From Meconema thalassinum (lineage: Eukaryota; Arthropoda; Insecta; Orthoptera; Tettigoniidae): a stretch of DNA of 64,000 nucleotides. The notes beneath the pieces were generated by a model, which made no database searches, was not told where the DNA came from, and saw nothing but the letters and a program-made list of their open reading frames with translations. Made by a program: the position numbers and the translations under genes. How positions within the stretch are numbered: position 1 is the stretch's first letter; each line of letters starts with the position of its first letter. Positions 11,429 to 21,339 of this stretch are shown here, piece by piece. The DNA lies in assembly GCA_946902985.2 (NCBI GenBank), contig OX336395.1, positions 16,346,708 to 16,410,707 on the forward strand, in the 5' to 3' direction.

Positions 11429-12182
11429 TACCTTGCCACGGTGGGTGAGTGGATAGCGTGTCGGTCTATTAACCCAAAGATTGCAGGTTCACTCCTGGCC
11501 GTGGTACAGACCGGACGTTTGTTTTAGACGAGTGAAAAATCTTAATGGAAGCCTGGAGGTGAGTTACTACAGTACCTGTGTTGTTATCAGCTGCCCCAAG
11601 CGCTCCGATGATTGATAAAGCTGTTTCACACTATTGCTGAAATATAGTCACTGGCAAATATAATGACGTTCTGTTCGTAACTACGTAACGTGTACTTCCG
11701 TGTCACACAATACTTCGACGTGGACTGTACTGTCTGCTCAAGTCTGGAATTCCATTACATCAGATCGGTGGTGACAAATGTGAAGTGATAGGGTGAGAGA
11801 GTGACTGTGTACAGGCTCACCCGCAGGCTTCAAGGTCAAGGGCAATCGTCTAAAACAAACGTGCGGCCAGTACGTGATTTTTGAAAGGCGGCAAAAGTAC
11901 GACTCGCATGTCATACGATTTTGGCATGTCAAAGAACCCATTTGAATTCAGTAGGCCGTGTTCATAATGGCAAAATTAACCTCAGGAGTTTCCGCCAACA
12001 CAAAGTTCCTCATTTCTCTACTAGAAAGCGCTATAGTGTTCAAGGAGCTTAGATATCTACCCTCCTTGACTTTCATAGTGATTCAAGGAACAACGAAATT
12101 TCGACATGCAAGCTACCCTCTGGGGGTCAAATTACGAAGCTTGCACCCGGCACCCGAGGCCATACGATATTATTATTAGGCT
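11429..12182 (+). mobile_element. SINE-like insertion with internal inverted repeat
   Basis: The element starts with a tRNA-like head (GAGTGGATAGCGT A-box-like; GCAGGTTCACTCC B-box-like). It ends in GCACCCGGCACCCGAGGCCA, then an (ATT)n tail. A near-perfect 10-bp target duplication (ACTCYATTTA) flanks it at 11419-11428 and 12183-12192, inside the third Helitron module. Arms around 11510-11570 and 11800-11862 are inverted copies of each other (ACGTTTGTTTTAGACGA and complement). Either one SINE inserted into another in inverse orientation or the element carries a fold-back. Confidence 0.7.
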
Positions 12183-12843
12183 ACTCTATTTATTACATTT
12201 CTGTGAAAGTTTGCAAATGGCTATAAGGTTATCACGGAACCAACGTACAGTAGACTGTATAATTCGTCAATGCAATTAAGGGGGTCAAGGGGTAACCTAG
12301 AATTTTTTGATGCAATTTCGCGTGCGACATATAGTACAGAAAGTCTATTATATCTACAAACAGCAACATTATTTTCAAAAATTCCTGAATTGAATCAGCA
12401 TTTTTTGCGGCTTTTAGGAATTTGGGCCATTTGAGGCTAAATAACCTGAATTTTCATGCACCACAAGCTTTTATAATTTATGAAAGAGGTCTTCCTGTGT
12501 ATGGGGACCTAACACAACGTAGAGGGTCATTTATGTGAGGTGTATTGCGTTTCGTCTACAAGGCTTTCAAATCTATTTCACGCCTGGAAGTACACGTTAG
12601 GTGAATTTAGTTTGAGAGCACATTTTAACTAATCTTTTTTTTTGTTGTCGACATACGGGTTCATCGTAGGGATGATTTTGTTTGATACGTATGGTAGATA
12701 TACCCATATTTGGATATCTGGGTGATATGTTGTAGACAATAGAATTGTCTGTCTGTCTTTCTGTGTATCTTTATGTACGCCTATAAATCGTGTTCGGATG
12801 CTTGGTGCATCGTAAAATTACATATGGTAAACATGAGTCAATA

Positions 12844-13148
12844 AAGCCTCCGTGACTTAGGCGGCAGCACGCCGGCCTCTCACCGCTGGGTCCGTGGTTC
12901 AAATCCCGGTCACTCCATGTGAGATTTGTGCTGGACAAAGCGGAGGCAGACAGGGTTTTCTCCGGGTACTCCGGTTTTACCTCCACTATCATTTCATTTC
13001 ATCTGTCATTCATTTAATCATTGCCCCAGGGAAGTGCGACAGGCTTTGGCAGCCGGCACTCTTCATATCCTCGCCGCTAGATGGGGGCTTCATTCATTCC
13101 ATTCCTGACCCGGTCGGAGACTGGAAGCAGGCTGTGGATTTTCATTTC
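12844..13148 (+). mobile_element. tRNA-derived SINE
   Basis: A tRNA-like head has a strong B box (GGTTCAAATCCC near 12895), followed by a body with TTTTCTCCGGGTACTCCGGT. A perfect 15-bp target duplication, AAACATGAGTCAATA, lies at 12829-12843 and 13149-13163, so the boundaries are exact. It lies inside the Helitron. Confidence 0.95.
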
Positions 13149-14039
13149 AAACATGAGTCAATACACCAATCATTTATAAAACTCCTCACCGTACTTTTCA
13201 TACAGTAGAAGGGTGGATATAGGGAAAAACTTCTCAAAATACATGCTAAAATAGGCGAAATATAAAAATTATCCTAGAAGGACGATCAAAGCATATGTTG
13301 CGCTTCTCATTGTGAGACACAAAATTCGCGAGTCTATAAGGGGTCTCCGAAAACCACATTTTAAGGCCCTTAAATTAACAGTGTGTGTGATATTCCCAGA
13401 AAACTAACTTCATTCTGAAAAACTTATGAAGGAATGACAAACCGCTAACCATTGCAACAGTAGCTCAATTGATAATGTCTGGTGTTAATATATAACACCG
13501 TTCGAAGAACGGGTACTTCTGCTAGTACAGTATAAATGGATCGAATTGTCTTAAATATTCTATAATTTCCATTGTTAGGAACGCCGAAATGCTCATTGCT
13601 GCCTGTGCCCCTAAATGAAAGTCCACGACTTGCCAAGGTTTTGACAGTAGCGACAAATCTTTTAAGAACTTCTTTCTAGTACGCAATTTTTGTTGTTGTA
13701 CTAAACCATGATCTACTCTCCCATGTATATTAGCTCTTTCAAACAAATTTAGGAAAGATTGTTTATGATTATGTGAATTTTCGTGGGCAGAAGCCATGTC
13801 ATGGATGTTTTTTCCAATCATTTAATCCGCGTCAGAACGCAAATTCGTCAGTTGTGTCTCCAAAGAGCAAACACGGTGCACAAAAAACAGAACCTTTACT
13901 CTTGGAATAAACAAGCCACTTACGATCCCCTATTTCCCCGTTCTGAAGTTTTCTTTGAAACATTGAGTGGTTCAAGTACCTATTATATTCAGGGTAAACT
14001 CGTTTGGATTCTTTAAAATCGGAATATTTATTCTGAGGC

Positions 14040-14590
14040 ATGCGAGGCATGCGAAAGAAGGGAACATAAGAAATGTGCGGGTCTGACGCAAGGCAAACTA
14101 GACGCGCTTACGTACAAGGGCTCACGGCAGACTCACGTGGATATGCAAACCAATGCTGCGGAAATCAGGGAAACAAGGTGACCTCATACAAAGCCTATTA
14201 AGCTCTATAGAATCCATGCAAGCATCCTTAGAGCAAATGAAGCAGGACATGGTAACAACACTCATAGAAAGAGTACAAGAAGCGGTAGCCAGGGAGATGG
14301 GAAAAACCTCTATCCCCCCGGTAAGAACCAAAAACAGCAGCCACAATAAGCCGGACGACCATAGAAAACAGGAGCCCTCCATGCAGACGCTACAAAATAA
14401 ATTAGCAAAGCTACCACGATAAAATCACCAGCCACGCAAAACAACCAGTGCGCCCCCCAGATAATAAGACCTCTCTCCATCTAAACGAGGCTTCGACCAC
14501 CAACGCGTAGCACACAGAGACGGAAACAGAAGACCCACTATTTCTCAATCTTATAATATGTCACATGGGTGGTATCGGATTGTCTCTAAG
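14040..14590 (+). pseudogene. LINE ORF1 fragment with PHD-like finger, inside the hAT
   Basis: The forward strand at about 14040-14130 reads CEACERREHKKCAGLTQGKL, a PHD/zinc-finger-like motif found in ORF1 proteins of some insect LINEs. A frame change leads to 14153-14422, with SLLSSIESMQASLEQMKQDM, a short coiled-coil-like helix. No RT follows. The fragment lies between the transposase start (14050) and the right hAT terminus, so it is a truncated insertion within the hAT. Function is lost; the family assignment is inferred from the finger plus coiled coil only. Confidence 0.5.
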
Positions 14591-14754
14591 GGGCGCTCAT
14601 TACTCTTGTACATGCATGAGCATATTCAGAATTAAAATTTTTATTTTTCAAATAAAATATTTATTTATTTCATTTAAAAAAATAGTCAACATTTGCCGCC
14701 CTCTAAAACCTGCCGCCTATACAGCCTATGCATAAATCCGCCCCTGGATACAGA

Positions 14755-15480
14755 TGACCATCTTGCTCGGCTAACATGTGGAGAGACCTGAAGGCTTCAG
14801 GCCATATGTCACAGTCTTCAATCTAAATATCTTTATGGGATTGGAACTCTCATCGCGCCACAATATTCTTTGCAGATCTTGCTGCTCAGAATTTACGAGA
14901 ATCTGCCGGTACATCTGCTTAATATCGGAGATTACAGCAATGGGAAACCGTCGAAAATTAAGCAAGACAGAGGTGAGATCTGTTTGAATAGCGGGACCAC
15001 ATTGCAAGGTATCATTTAAAGAGACTCCATTGGAATCTGGAGATGAGCCATTAAAAACTACTCTTATATTGTCTTGTGTTAAAGAATTTTTCCATACCGG
15101 GTGATGATTTAGATAAACTATTTCCTTAAAAGGATGGCCAATTTCTTCTGATTTAAAAATTACCTCCATGTGATTGGAAGATTCGTATTCCTCCATAAAG
15201 GAAGCATACTGAGTTTTAACAGAAGCATCTCCTTTGAACCGATTTTCAATAGCAAATAGCGCCCTGAGTGCTCTGGAATGCGAGCCCGTAATGGCGGGAG
15301 GATTAGGAATACGTGGAAGAGTTACTATAAATCTGCCTTCAGCAGTACGAACAGTGGTTTCCTTGTATAACTTTTCAAAAATTTCGTCAGAAGAAGAAGA
15401 ATAATAAATAGCCTGAACATTCTCAAGATCCCAGAACTTGGTCAGCTCTTGTCTCAAATCGGCACCAACAAAATAACAAT
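14755..15480 (-). pseudogene. BEL/Pao reverse transcriptase, first half
   Basis: A 228-codon open stretch (14771-15457) continues upstream in frame to about 15480. It shows LRQELTKFWDLENV, RFIVTLPRIPNPPAI, NIRVVFNGSSPDSNGVSLND, LQCGPAIQTDLTSVLLNFRR and VISDIKQMYRQILV (RT motif A catalytic Asp). This is the typical BEL/Pao RT N-terminal half. A one-base frameshift near 14790 (TYGLKPS onward) precedes the hAT insertion point, so inactivation has two causes. Beyond 15480 no protease or gag motif can be recognised. Confidence 0.92.
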
Positions 15481-16765
15481 TTGATACAGTTTGAATAGGA
15501 ATGTTTTATACCCGGTGTTTTTGCCCAGCACTTGTTTCAGTTTTGAGGCAATACCCGGAGCAATTTGGCCACGATTGCTGCTAGGACTAGCTTTCACCCG
15601 GTTGATTACAGAATGGAATCATTATTTCAATATTTTAAATTATCTTGTATCAGCTACTAGTTTCTTCTTAAGTTTGAGACACGTAACTCCCTCATTTAAA
15701 GCTGTGACATGACTAAATAGGAAAAAAAATGATCTCAAAAGGCCAATTTCTCTAAAATAAGACCAAAAAATTCTACCAAACTTAAAAAATGCTCTAAAAA
15801 TTGAAAAATAGGAAAAAATGCAAAAAGATGCAAAAAATGACATATTTGAAGACGGGATGGAGGTCGGGAGTTTCTATGTACTTGAGCATTGTTTAAGACA
15901 GCTCAGTAAAAAGATGACCATCATAAAACAGTACGGTGCAGTAACTGTTCGACTTGCGACAGACAACTGCTATGTGTGGTCAGAGACAGACAGCTGTTAA
16001 TAAGGGGTACAGATCATTTACGATCCGGTACAGCTGGCTTCCTGGCGTGGCTCATTTGAGGGAGCGAAATATTCTGTGTGCCGGAGACATGGAACCAAGT
16101 ACACGCGACATTATACAGTTGGAATTGAGATTTCAATTACGGTGACTGATATTTACTTTCGTGAGAGCACAATAAACCTATAGCTATTACGGAATATTAC
16201 ATTAATATTATAACGCCGACCACAGAATGCGGTGTTACAGGTTGGAACAAGCATTCGTTCTGAGGCATTGAGCAACATGTGGTTAACCGGCAGTGACATC
16301 CGAGTACATTAGACCGGAGCATTCTCGTCTAGTGAGAATTATATCGCCAACATGATTCCAATTGTGATCTGAGACCTTGGCTTTCCTAGAAACACTTTAA
16401 TTGCAGTTACATCAAAATAATCTTGGGTACTGTTGTTAAAATGCAATATGAAGTGAAGTGCATGCAAGTTGTGTCGTGTAATGGGCATTCGCAATACGCA
16501 ACAAATGATATCCACGTTTTGCATATTACACCATATTATAGTCGGAGCTTATGTTTGGACATTACTGAACTATATTGAGGTGACCGGATACTACAGTGGT
16601 GTACGAGATTTACCGACAATGGGGTCCGAAATTACTTTACCCAACATGTCTTATGAACTTTAAGGGACCTGGGAATATAATGGAATATTCTAGTAAAATC
16701 GTGTGGCACTAAATCCAAGGAGACAAGATGGCGGAGCTGAGCATCGATCCTGAGACTTGAGAGGC
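15481..16765. other. unassigned DNA between BEL/Pao and the minisatellite
   Basis: 15640-15850 is very AT-rich with GAAAAA/CAAAAA runs. 15850-16765 has no recognisable coding frame or repeat. Missing 5' sequence of the BEL/Pao element could lie here but I see no motif to support that. Confidence 0.4.
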
Positions 16766-17955
16766 GACGATCATCAAGATCCATGAGAACTGACAGGGGC
16801 GACGATCATCAAGATCCATGAGGACTGGCAGGGGCGACGATCATCAAGATCCATGAGGACTGGCAGGGGCGACGATCATCAAGATCCATGAGGACTGGCA
16901 AGGGCGACGATCATCAAGATCCATGTGGACTGGCAATGGCGACGATCATCAAGATCCATGAGGACTGGCAAGGGCGACGGTCATCAAGATCCATGAGGAC
17001 TGCCAAGGGCGACGATCATCAAGATCCATGAGTACTGGCAGGGGCGACGATCATCGAGATCCATGAGGACTGGCAAGGGCGACGATCATCAAGATCCATG
17101 AGGACTGGCAGGGGCGACGATCATCAAGATCCATGAGAACTGGCAAGGGCGACGATCATCAAGATCCATGAGGACTGGCAATGGCGACGATCATCAAGAT
17201 CCATGAGGACTGGCAAGGGCAACGATCATCAAGATCCATGAGACCTGGCAGGGGCGACGATCATCAAGATCCATGAGGACTGGCAGGGGCGACGATCATC
17301 AAGATCCATGAGGACTGGCAATGGCGACGATCATCAAGATCCATGAGAACTGGCAAGGGCGACGATCATCAAGATCCATGAGGACTGGCAATGGCGACGA
17401 TCATCAAGATCCATGAGAACTGACAGGGGCGACGATCATCAAGATCCATGAGAACTGGCAAGGGCGACGATCATCAAGATCCATGAGGACTGGCAATGGC
17501 GACGATCATCAAGATCCATGAGGACTGGCAGGGGTGACGATCATCAAGATCCATGAGGACTGGCAGGGGCGACGATCATCAAGATCCATGAGGACTGGCA
17601 AGGGCGACGATCATCAAGATCCATGAGGACTGGCAAGGGCGACGATCATCAAGATCCATGAGGACTGGCAAGGGCGACGATCATCAAGATCCATGAGGAC
17701 TGGCAAGGGCAACGATCATCAAGATCCATGAGACCTGGCAGGGGCGACGATCATCAAGATCCATGAGGACTGGCAGGGGCGACGATCATCAAGATCCATG
17801 AGGACTGGCAATGGCGACGATCATCAAGATCCATGAGAACTGGCAAGGGCGACGATCATCAAGATCCATGAGGACTGGCAATGGCGACGATCATCAAGAT
17901 CCATGAGGACTGGCAGGGGCGACGATCATCAAGATCCATGAGGACTGGCAGGGGT
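16766..17955. repeat. 35-bp minisatellite, 34 copies
   Basis: The consensus starts GACGATCATCAAGATCCATG and continues AGGACTGGCARGGGC. Units start at 16766, 16801, 16836 and so on with no indels for 34 units; a degenerate partial follows to about 17973. Variant units form a higher-order pattern: the marked unit beginning AACGATC at 17221 recurs at 17711, exactly 14 units (490 bp) later, and the following variants match in order. The array abuts the Gypsy integrase fragment. Confidence 0.97.
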
Positions 17956-17973
17956 ACGATCATGAAGATCCAC

Positions 17974-18763
17974 TTGGAAACTTCCAGCAACCAGATGATA
18001 GATTCAAAGTCGTTCATGTGGATATAATTGGACCTTGCCACCATCAGAGGGCTACAATTACTGCCTTACTTGCATTGATCGATACAGCAATTGGATGGAA
18101 GTCATTCCAATGGTCAATATCACCGCCCAGTCAGTAGCAAGTTCTTTCTACAATCCTTGGATAAGTAGATTTGGAGTTCCAGAAATAATTGTTACGGACC
18201 AAGGGAAGCAATTCGAATCGGAATTATTTAGAAACTTAGCAATGATCTGTGGAGCGAAAGTGCAACATACTACTCCTTACCACCCCCAGGCAAATTGAAA
18301 AATAGAACGGCTACATCGTACCCTTAAAGCACACAAGAACCCCAGATGGACTTAGAGCCTACCAACAGTCCTACTTGGTTTACGAGCAGCCATTCGAGAG
18401 GACTCCAGATACTCATTTGCGGAAATGCTGTATGGAACCACCATCAGACTTCCTGGAGTGTTTTTCGAACACTCAATGCAGTTACAGTGCAATCCAGATA
18501 CCTTTGTAACCCATCTCCGGGATCACATAAATCAACTTAAGCCTGCTAAACCTGGGATTGTGATATCCAGATCTACATTTATTCATAAAGACCTATTTTG
18601 TAGTTCACATGTGTTCTTGAGGACAGACAGAGTAAAAAGAAATCCCTCGAGCCACCGTATGAAGGACCGTTCCTAGTGGTGAAGAGGCAGGACAAGTATT
18701 TCACCATCAGTATCAAGGGCAAAGATATTAATGTGTCCATTGATAGATTCAAACCTGCGTATA
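17974..18763 (+). pseudogene. Ty3/Gypsy integrase and C-terminal pol region
   Basis: This is the integrase of a Ty3/Gypsy LTR element, 5'-truncated at the minisatellite. The first catalytic Asp is in FKVVHVDIIGP (about 18006-18038), followed by a frameshift and CLTCIDRYSNWMEVIP. The second Asp is in IIVTDQGKQFES, and the Glu region is PYHPQAN-stop-KIERLHRTLK (a TGA replaces the usual Gly codon near 18297). Frame shifts continue through the C-terminal part (FAEMLYG-like, LPGVFFEHSM, GPFLVVKRQDKYFTISIKG). The C-terminal tail is cut at 18764 by a pogo-like element and resumes at 20047. Confidence 0.9.
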
Positions 18764-18765
18764 TA

Positions 18766-20044
18766 TGGGAAGGTGGGCCACAGTGAGACAAGCTCATTAA
18801 ATCCTTTTTTTTTGAAAGAGGGAAATTTTTTTAATATTTCTTAGAGGTTGTCTCTCCTGGTAGCAGACATTTTGATCCTGTTTACTCTTTGAAAGAAGCA
18901 TGTTATGTAGGAGATAAACAACATCTTCGTTTTTGAGGTAAGAAAAGTAAAATTTTCTTCCTTTGTTGTTTTCTTTTATAGTTATGTGTATCATTGTACA
19001 TTAATGAATATAATATGGTCGAAATACATACATATTACTAAATAATTATTGGAATTGTCAGCTTGTTCAGTATTGTAGGTGAGATAGTAGACATAATTGT
19101 TTTACATGTCGCAAGTGGGCCACAGTGAGACACAGTAGGGTGGGCTACAGTGAGACAGTGAGAAAGATATACGGAGTTACCCCAAAGCTGAGGGGAGGGC
19201 AGAGTCAACTTCTAGCAGAGAAAAGAGGAGATCATTCATTCCAACTCACACCCCAGAAAGAAATAAAAACTTGATTTTAAGTCCACAAATAAAAATTAAA
19301 AAATCTAAAGAACTGCAAGAAGAATTTGTTCAGCCAAAGGCAGCCCTAGCTACAGACATTTCCATGGATGATGATGTTGATGATTCTTCTAATTCAGATA
19401 GCTCATCAGATAATGAAGAAATCGAGCTCCTAACATTTCATCAACTTGCTCGCAAACCTAAGGAAAGTGACTTCGTTCTGGTTGAGTTTTCAGGGAAAAA
19501 CTCAAGATTTTGCATCGGGGAAGTGAAATGAGATTTAGATGATGAAAATTATTCAGTAAAATTCTTAAGAAAAAGAGCAAAAACGATAGGCAGTTCTTTT
19601 TTTACCCATAGGGTGCAGATATTGCTTCAGTCCCCGCGAAAGGCAACAGATCACTGTCGCCGGTTTCCTGTGCATATGGCAAAACAAATAGACAAAAGTC
19701 ATATCTCAAATTTTCTGTAAATTTTGGGAATCTGAATGTGCTGTAGTGTTTTCTGGCATTAATTCTTTGTTTTAGTGTTTAGCTATGTATTTAACCAGTC
19801 AAAATAAATTCTTTTCATTGTGTCTCAGTGTGGCCCACGGGAGGGCTACAGTGAGACGGCTGCAACATGTTCACAATTTATTATTTTTACAGAACCGTGT
19901 GGATGTTTTGGAAATTCTAAGGGTATGAAATTGATGAGCAACAATCAACTTATATTTCAGTATATAAAGACATTCTCATATATCAAAAAATAAGACAGTA
20001 TACTAAAATATATTTTTTCTGTCTCACTATGGCCCACCTTCCCC
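18766..20044 (+). mobile_element. pogo/Tc1-mariner-type DNA element, 1.28 kb
   Basis: The terminal inverted repeats begin KGGGAAGGTGGGCCAYAGTG and extend to TGAGACA at both ends, with a TA duplication at 18764-18765 and 20045-20046. Further GTGGGCYACAGTGAGACA motifs lie subterminally (near 19115, 19140 and, inverted, 19825-19860). Inside is only the C-terminal piece of a transposase-like protein. Removing the element and one TA restores the Gypsy reading frame. Confidence 0.88.
19180..19722 (+). pseudogene. C-terminal remnant of pogo-like transposase
   Basis: An open stretch of at least 86 codons (19271-19531, open further upstream) has an acidic, serine-rich segment (DDDVDDSSNSDSSSDNEE) followed by ESDFVLVEFSGKNSRFCIGE. 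After a stop, similar-quality sequence (DDENYSVKFLRKRAKTIGSS) continues to about 19720. Acidic linker plus 'DFVLVEF...K...FYIGEV...VKFLRR' is the usual C-terminus of insect pogo-type transposases. The DDE catalytic core is absent. The assignment rests on that C-terminal pattern plus the TA-flanked repeats. Confidence 0.6.
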
Positions 20045-20046
20045 TA

Positions 20047-20229
20047 CTAGTGGATGAAGAGACAGAACGAGATACAGAGAGGAATCCTAATCTATCTCCC
20101 ACGAAGTCACCTGTTTCCGAACAGTACCAAGCCAATCAGGACAGTGAACGAGTCAAGACTACACGTAGTGGTAGGGCGATAACATTTCCTACCAGATATC
20201 GGGACACAATTCAATTAATAACTTCTTAG
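20047..20229 (+). pseudogene. Ty3/Gypsy polyprotein C-terminal tail
   Basis: The frame continues the integrase ORF after the pogo-like insertion. It is a low-complexity, polar segment (ETERDTERNPNLSPTKSP) ending in VKTTRSGRAITFPTRYRDT and a stop at 20227-20229. A terminal 'TRSGRxxxxPxRY' motif is common at the end of Gypsy pol proteins of this type. It shares exact codon phase with 18763 across the removed element. Confidence 0.85.
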
Positions 20230-20312
20230 GTTAAGTTAGATTCATTTTTGTTGTTGTATAGTTTCTATAAATGTTCAGTCCTGTTAACATAACTTAGTTA
20301 CTGGCAGGAGAG

Positions 20313-20510
20313 TGATGTATCAAGAAGGCAGTGCGAGAACAGAATATCAAGTAGGCAGTGATGAAATAAAAGAGAATCTTTGTAATTGTTATGTATGATT
20401 AGTGTGTGTAAAAATATAATATTTTTGTGTGTTGATCAATGTCAAGAATAATAAAAACAGCAACAAATTAAAAACAGATAGCACACACGAATACATCCAT
20501 CACAATTAAT
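20313..20510 (+). mobile_element. probable Gypsy 3' LTR
   Basis: A purine-rich tract (GGCAGGAGAG at 20303-20312) is followed by TGATGTATCAAG, the usual start of Gypsy LTRs. An AATAAAA signal lies near 20450, and a possible CA end near 20510. There is no second LTR to confirm the ends. Confidence 0.5.
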
Positions 20511-20600
20511 ACCGGTTATCAGATAGATTCTACATACACCCAAAGTACACGGGGCTACATGACCACGTTGTCGTAGCCCCTAAACTGAGGAACCAACCAA
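20511..20600 (+). mobile_element. SINE tail fragment
   Basis: 'ACCGGTTATCAGATAGA...AAGTACACGGGGCTACATGACC' matches the 3' part of the SINEs at about 30880-30930 and (reverse strand) 49135-49200. Only the tail is present. Confidence 0.45.
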
Positions 20601-21327
20601 ACTACTGCGGCTTTTAGAAATGCTGAGGTTTCGGAATTTTGCCCTAAATGGGATGTCTAATCTGCCAATAAATCTACGGACACAGCTCCTTCACATTTGC
20701 GCCAGCATTCGATCCTGCTACCTTGGGGATAGCAGGCGTGAAAGAACCAAAATTGGGGGGAAAATGTGAGAGCATCAGATATTTCTTTGAAACTCTAGAA
20801 TTCCGTGCAACAATTGCTAGTTTTTCGTGCCGTACGGGTATGTAAAACATCCTTCTTATTTTCCAACCAAAATTCGTGTTTTTCTTTCTACTCATTCTAT
20901 GTAATTTTGACAAATAAATCAAAATTAGGGCATTGTCAATACATTAAGGGAAGGAAGGTGGTGTCCTTATTGTTTTGACTGAGACTATAAATATTTCTTG
21001 GATGTTTTGGATAGCTACAAAGGTTTTGGGTGATGTGGTTTGGAATTGTTTTTCAAAATTTTATGGTCTCAGGTTTGAAAACAGTGAACATCCCCAGAAG
21101 TAGAGCAGAAACGGCAAGATTTTACACACCTTATGAAAACAGAGGTTTTATTCCACAGCGCTACATAAAGAAACTGAATTATGAGATGATAAATCAATAC
21201 AAATATGGAAATGATATCCAAATGTTACATGTTTGGGGATCTATTTGAGGTGGATGGGACAGAGACGCCAGAGATAAACTCTGGCTTACAGAATTACACT
21301 TTTATCAGCACTCATCTTCTATATATA
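20601..21327. other. unassigned DNA
   Basis: No recognised coding sequence or tandem repeat. Short open frames at 20674-20922 (reverse) and 21030-21248 (forward) show no motif I know. Confidence 0.45.
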
Positions 21328-21339
21328 TAAGGTGCGTTC

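Larger units (their letters stand above)
10740..13470. repeat. three diverged copies of a Helitron internal module
   Basis: The module 'GAC..AAAGC.CCTC...AAAACCACATTTTAAGGC...CCAGAAAACTAA...GGTAACCATG.CAACA' appears at about 10740-10940, 11195-11365 and 13245-13465. A linked downstream module (TGAAAGTTTGCAAA, GGTTA.CACGGAACC, GGTCAAGGGGTA) appears at about 11010-11110 and 12200-12310. This indicates growth of the Helitron interior by segmental duplication. Confidence 0.75.
9869..13525 (+). mobile_element. non-autonomous Helitron, about 3.66 kb
   Basis: The 5' end is TCATACTAATATATAAA after an A (9868). The 3' end is CTAG (13522-13525) followed by T. A perfect 6-bp-stem hairpin CCGTTC-GAA-GAACGG (13498-13512) sits 13 bases before the terminus. 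TC...hairpin...CTAG with A/T insertion is the Helitron layout. It interrupts the DUF4371 region of the hAT transposase. No Rep/helicase is encoded. The interior is repetitive, with tandem and dispersed duplications and two SINEs. Confidence 0.85.
8277..14050 (-). pseudogene. hAT transposase (ZMYM-like, TTF zinc finger/DUF4371), broken
   Basis: This encoded the element's transposase. The N-terminus (14050-13832) starts MPRMPQNKYSDF and contains a TTF-type zinc-binding stretch, RKWLVYSKSKGSVFCAPCLL. Next (13832-13526, at least two frame changes) come MIGKNIHDMASAHENSHNHK and FHGTGSNE-like residues, typical of the ZMYM1-like hAT group. After the Helitron come 9868-9381 (YYSIIVDSTPDISPIDQLSF, with the catalytic Asp, and MRGQSYDNAANM). 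Then decayed helical segments follow (9102-8896, 8795-8562), and a C-terminus with AIESELMPDMEFDDIV ends at 8277. Multiple stops and frameshifts show it is dead. Confidence 0.85.
8099..14746 (-). mobile_element. hAT DNA transposon (6.65 kb with inserts)
   Basis: The terminal inverted repeats are CAGGGGCGGATTTA at 8099-8112 and its perfect complement at 14733-14746. A perfect 8-bp target-site duplication, GATACAGA, lies at 8091-8098 and 14747-14754; 8 bp is the hAT signature. The transposase runs on the reverse strand from about 14050 to 8277. A Helitron (9869-13525) and a LINE ORF1 fragment (about 14050-14590) sit inside. Confidence 0.95.
5190..15480 (-). mobile_element. BEL/Pao LTR retrotransposon, broken by nested insertions
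   Basis: Reverse-strand pol segments occur in the correct order: RT (first half 14755-15480, second half 7780-8090), RNase H-like region (6912-7605), integrase (6019-6904) and the DUF5641 tail (5712-6065). A hAT element (8099-14746) splits the RT. Frameshifts and stops elsewhere mean it is dead. No gag or protease motifs are visible beyond 15480, so the 5' part is missing or too diverged. Confidence 0.85.
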
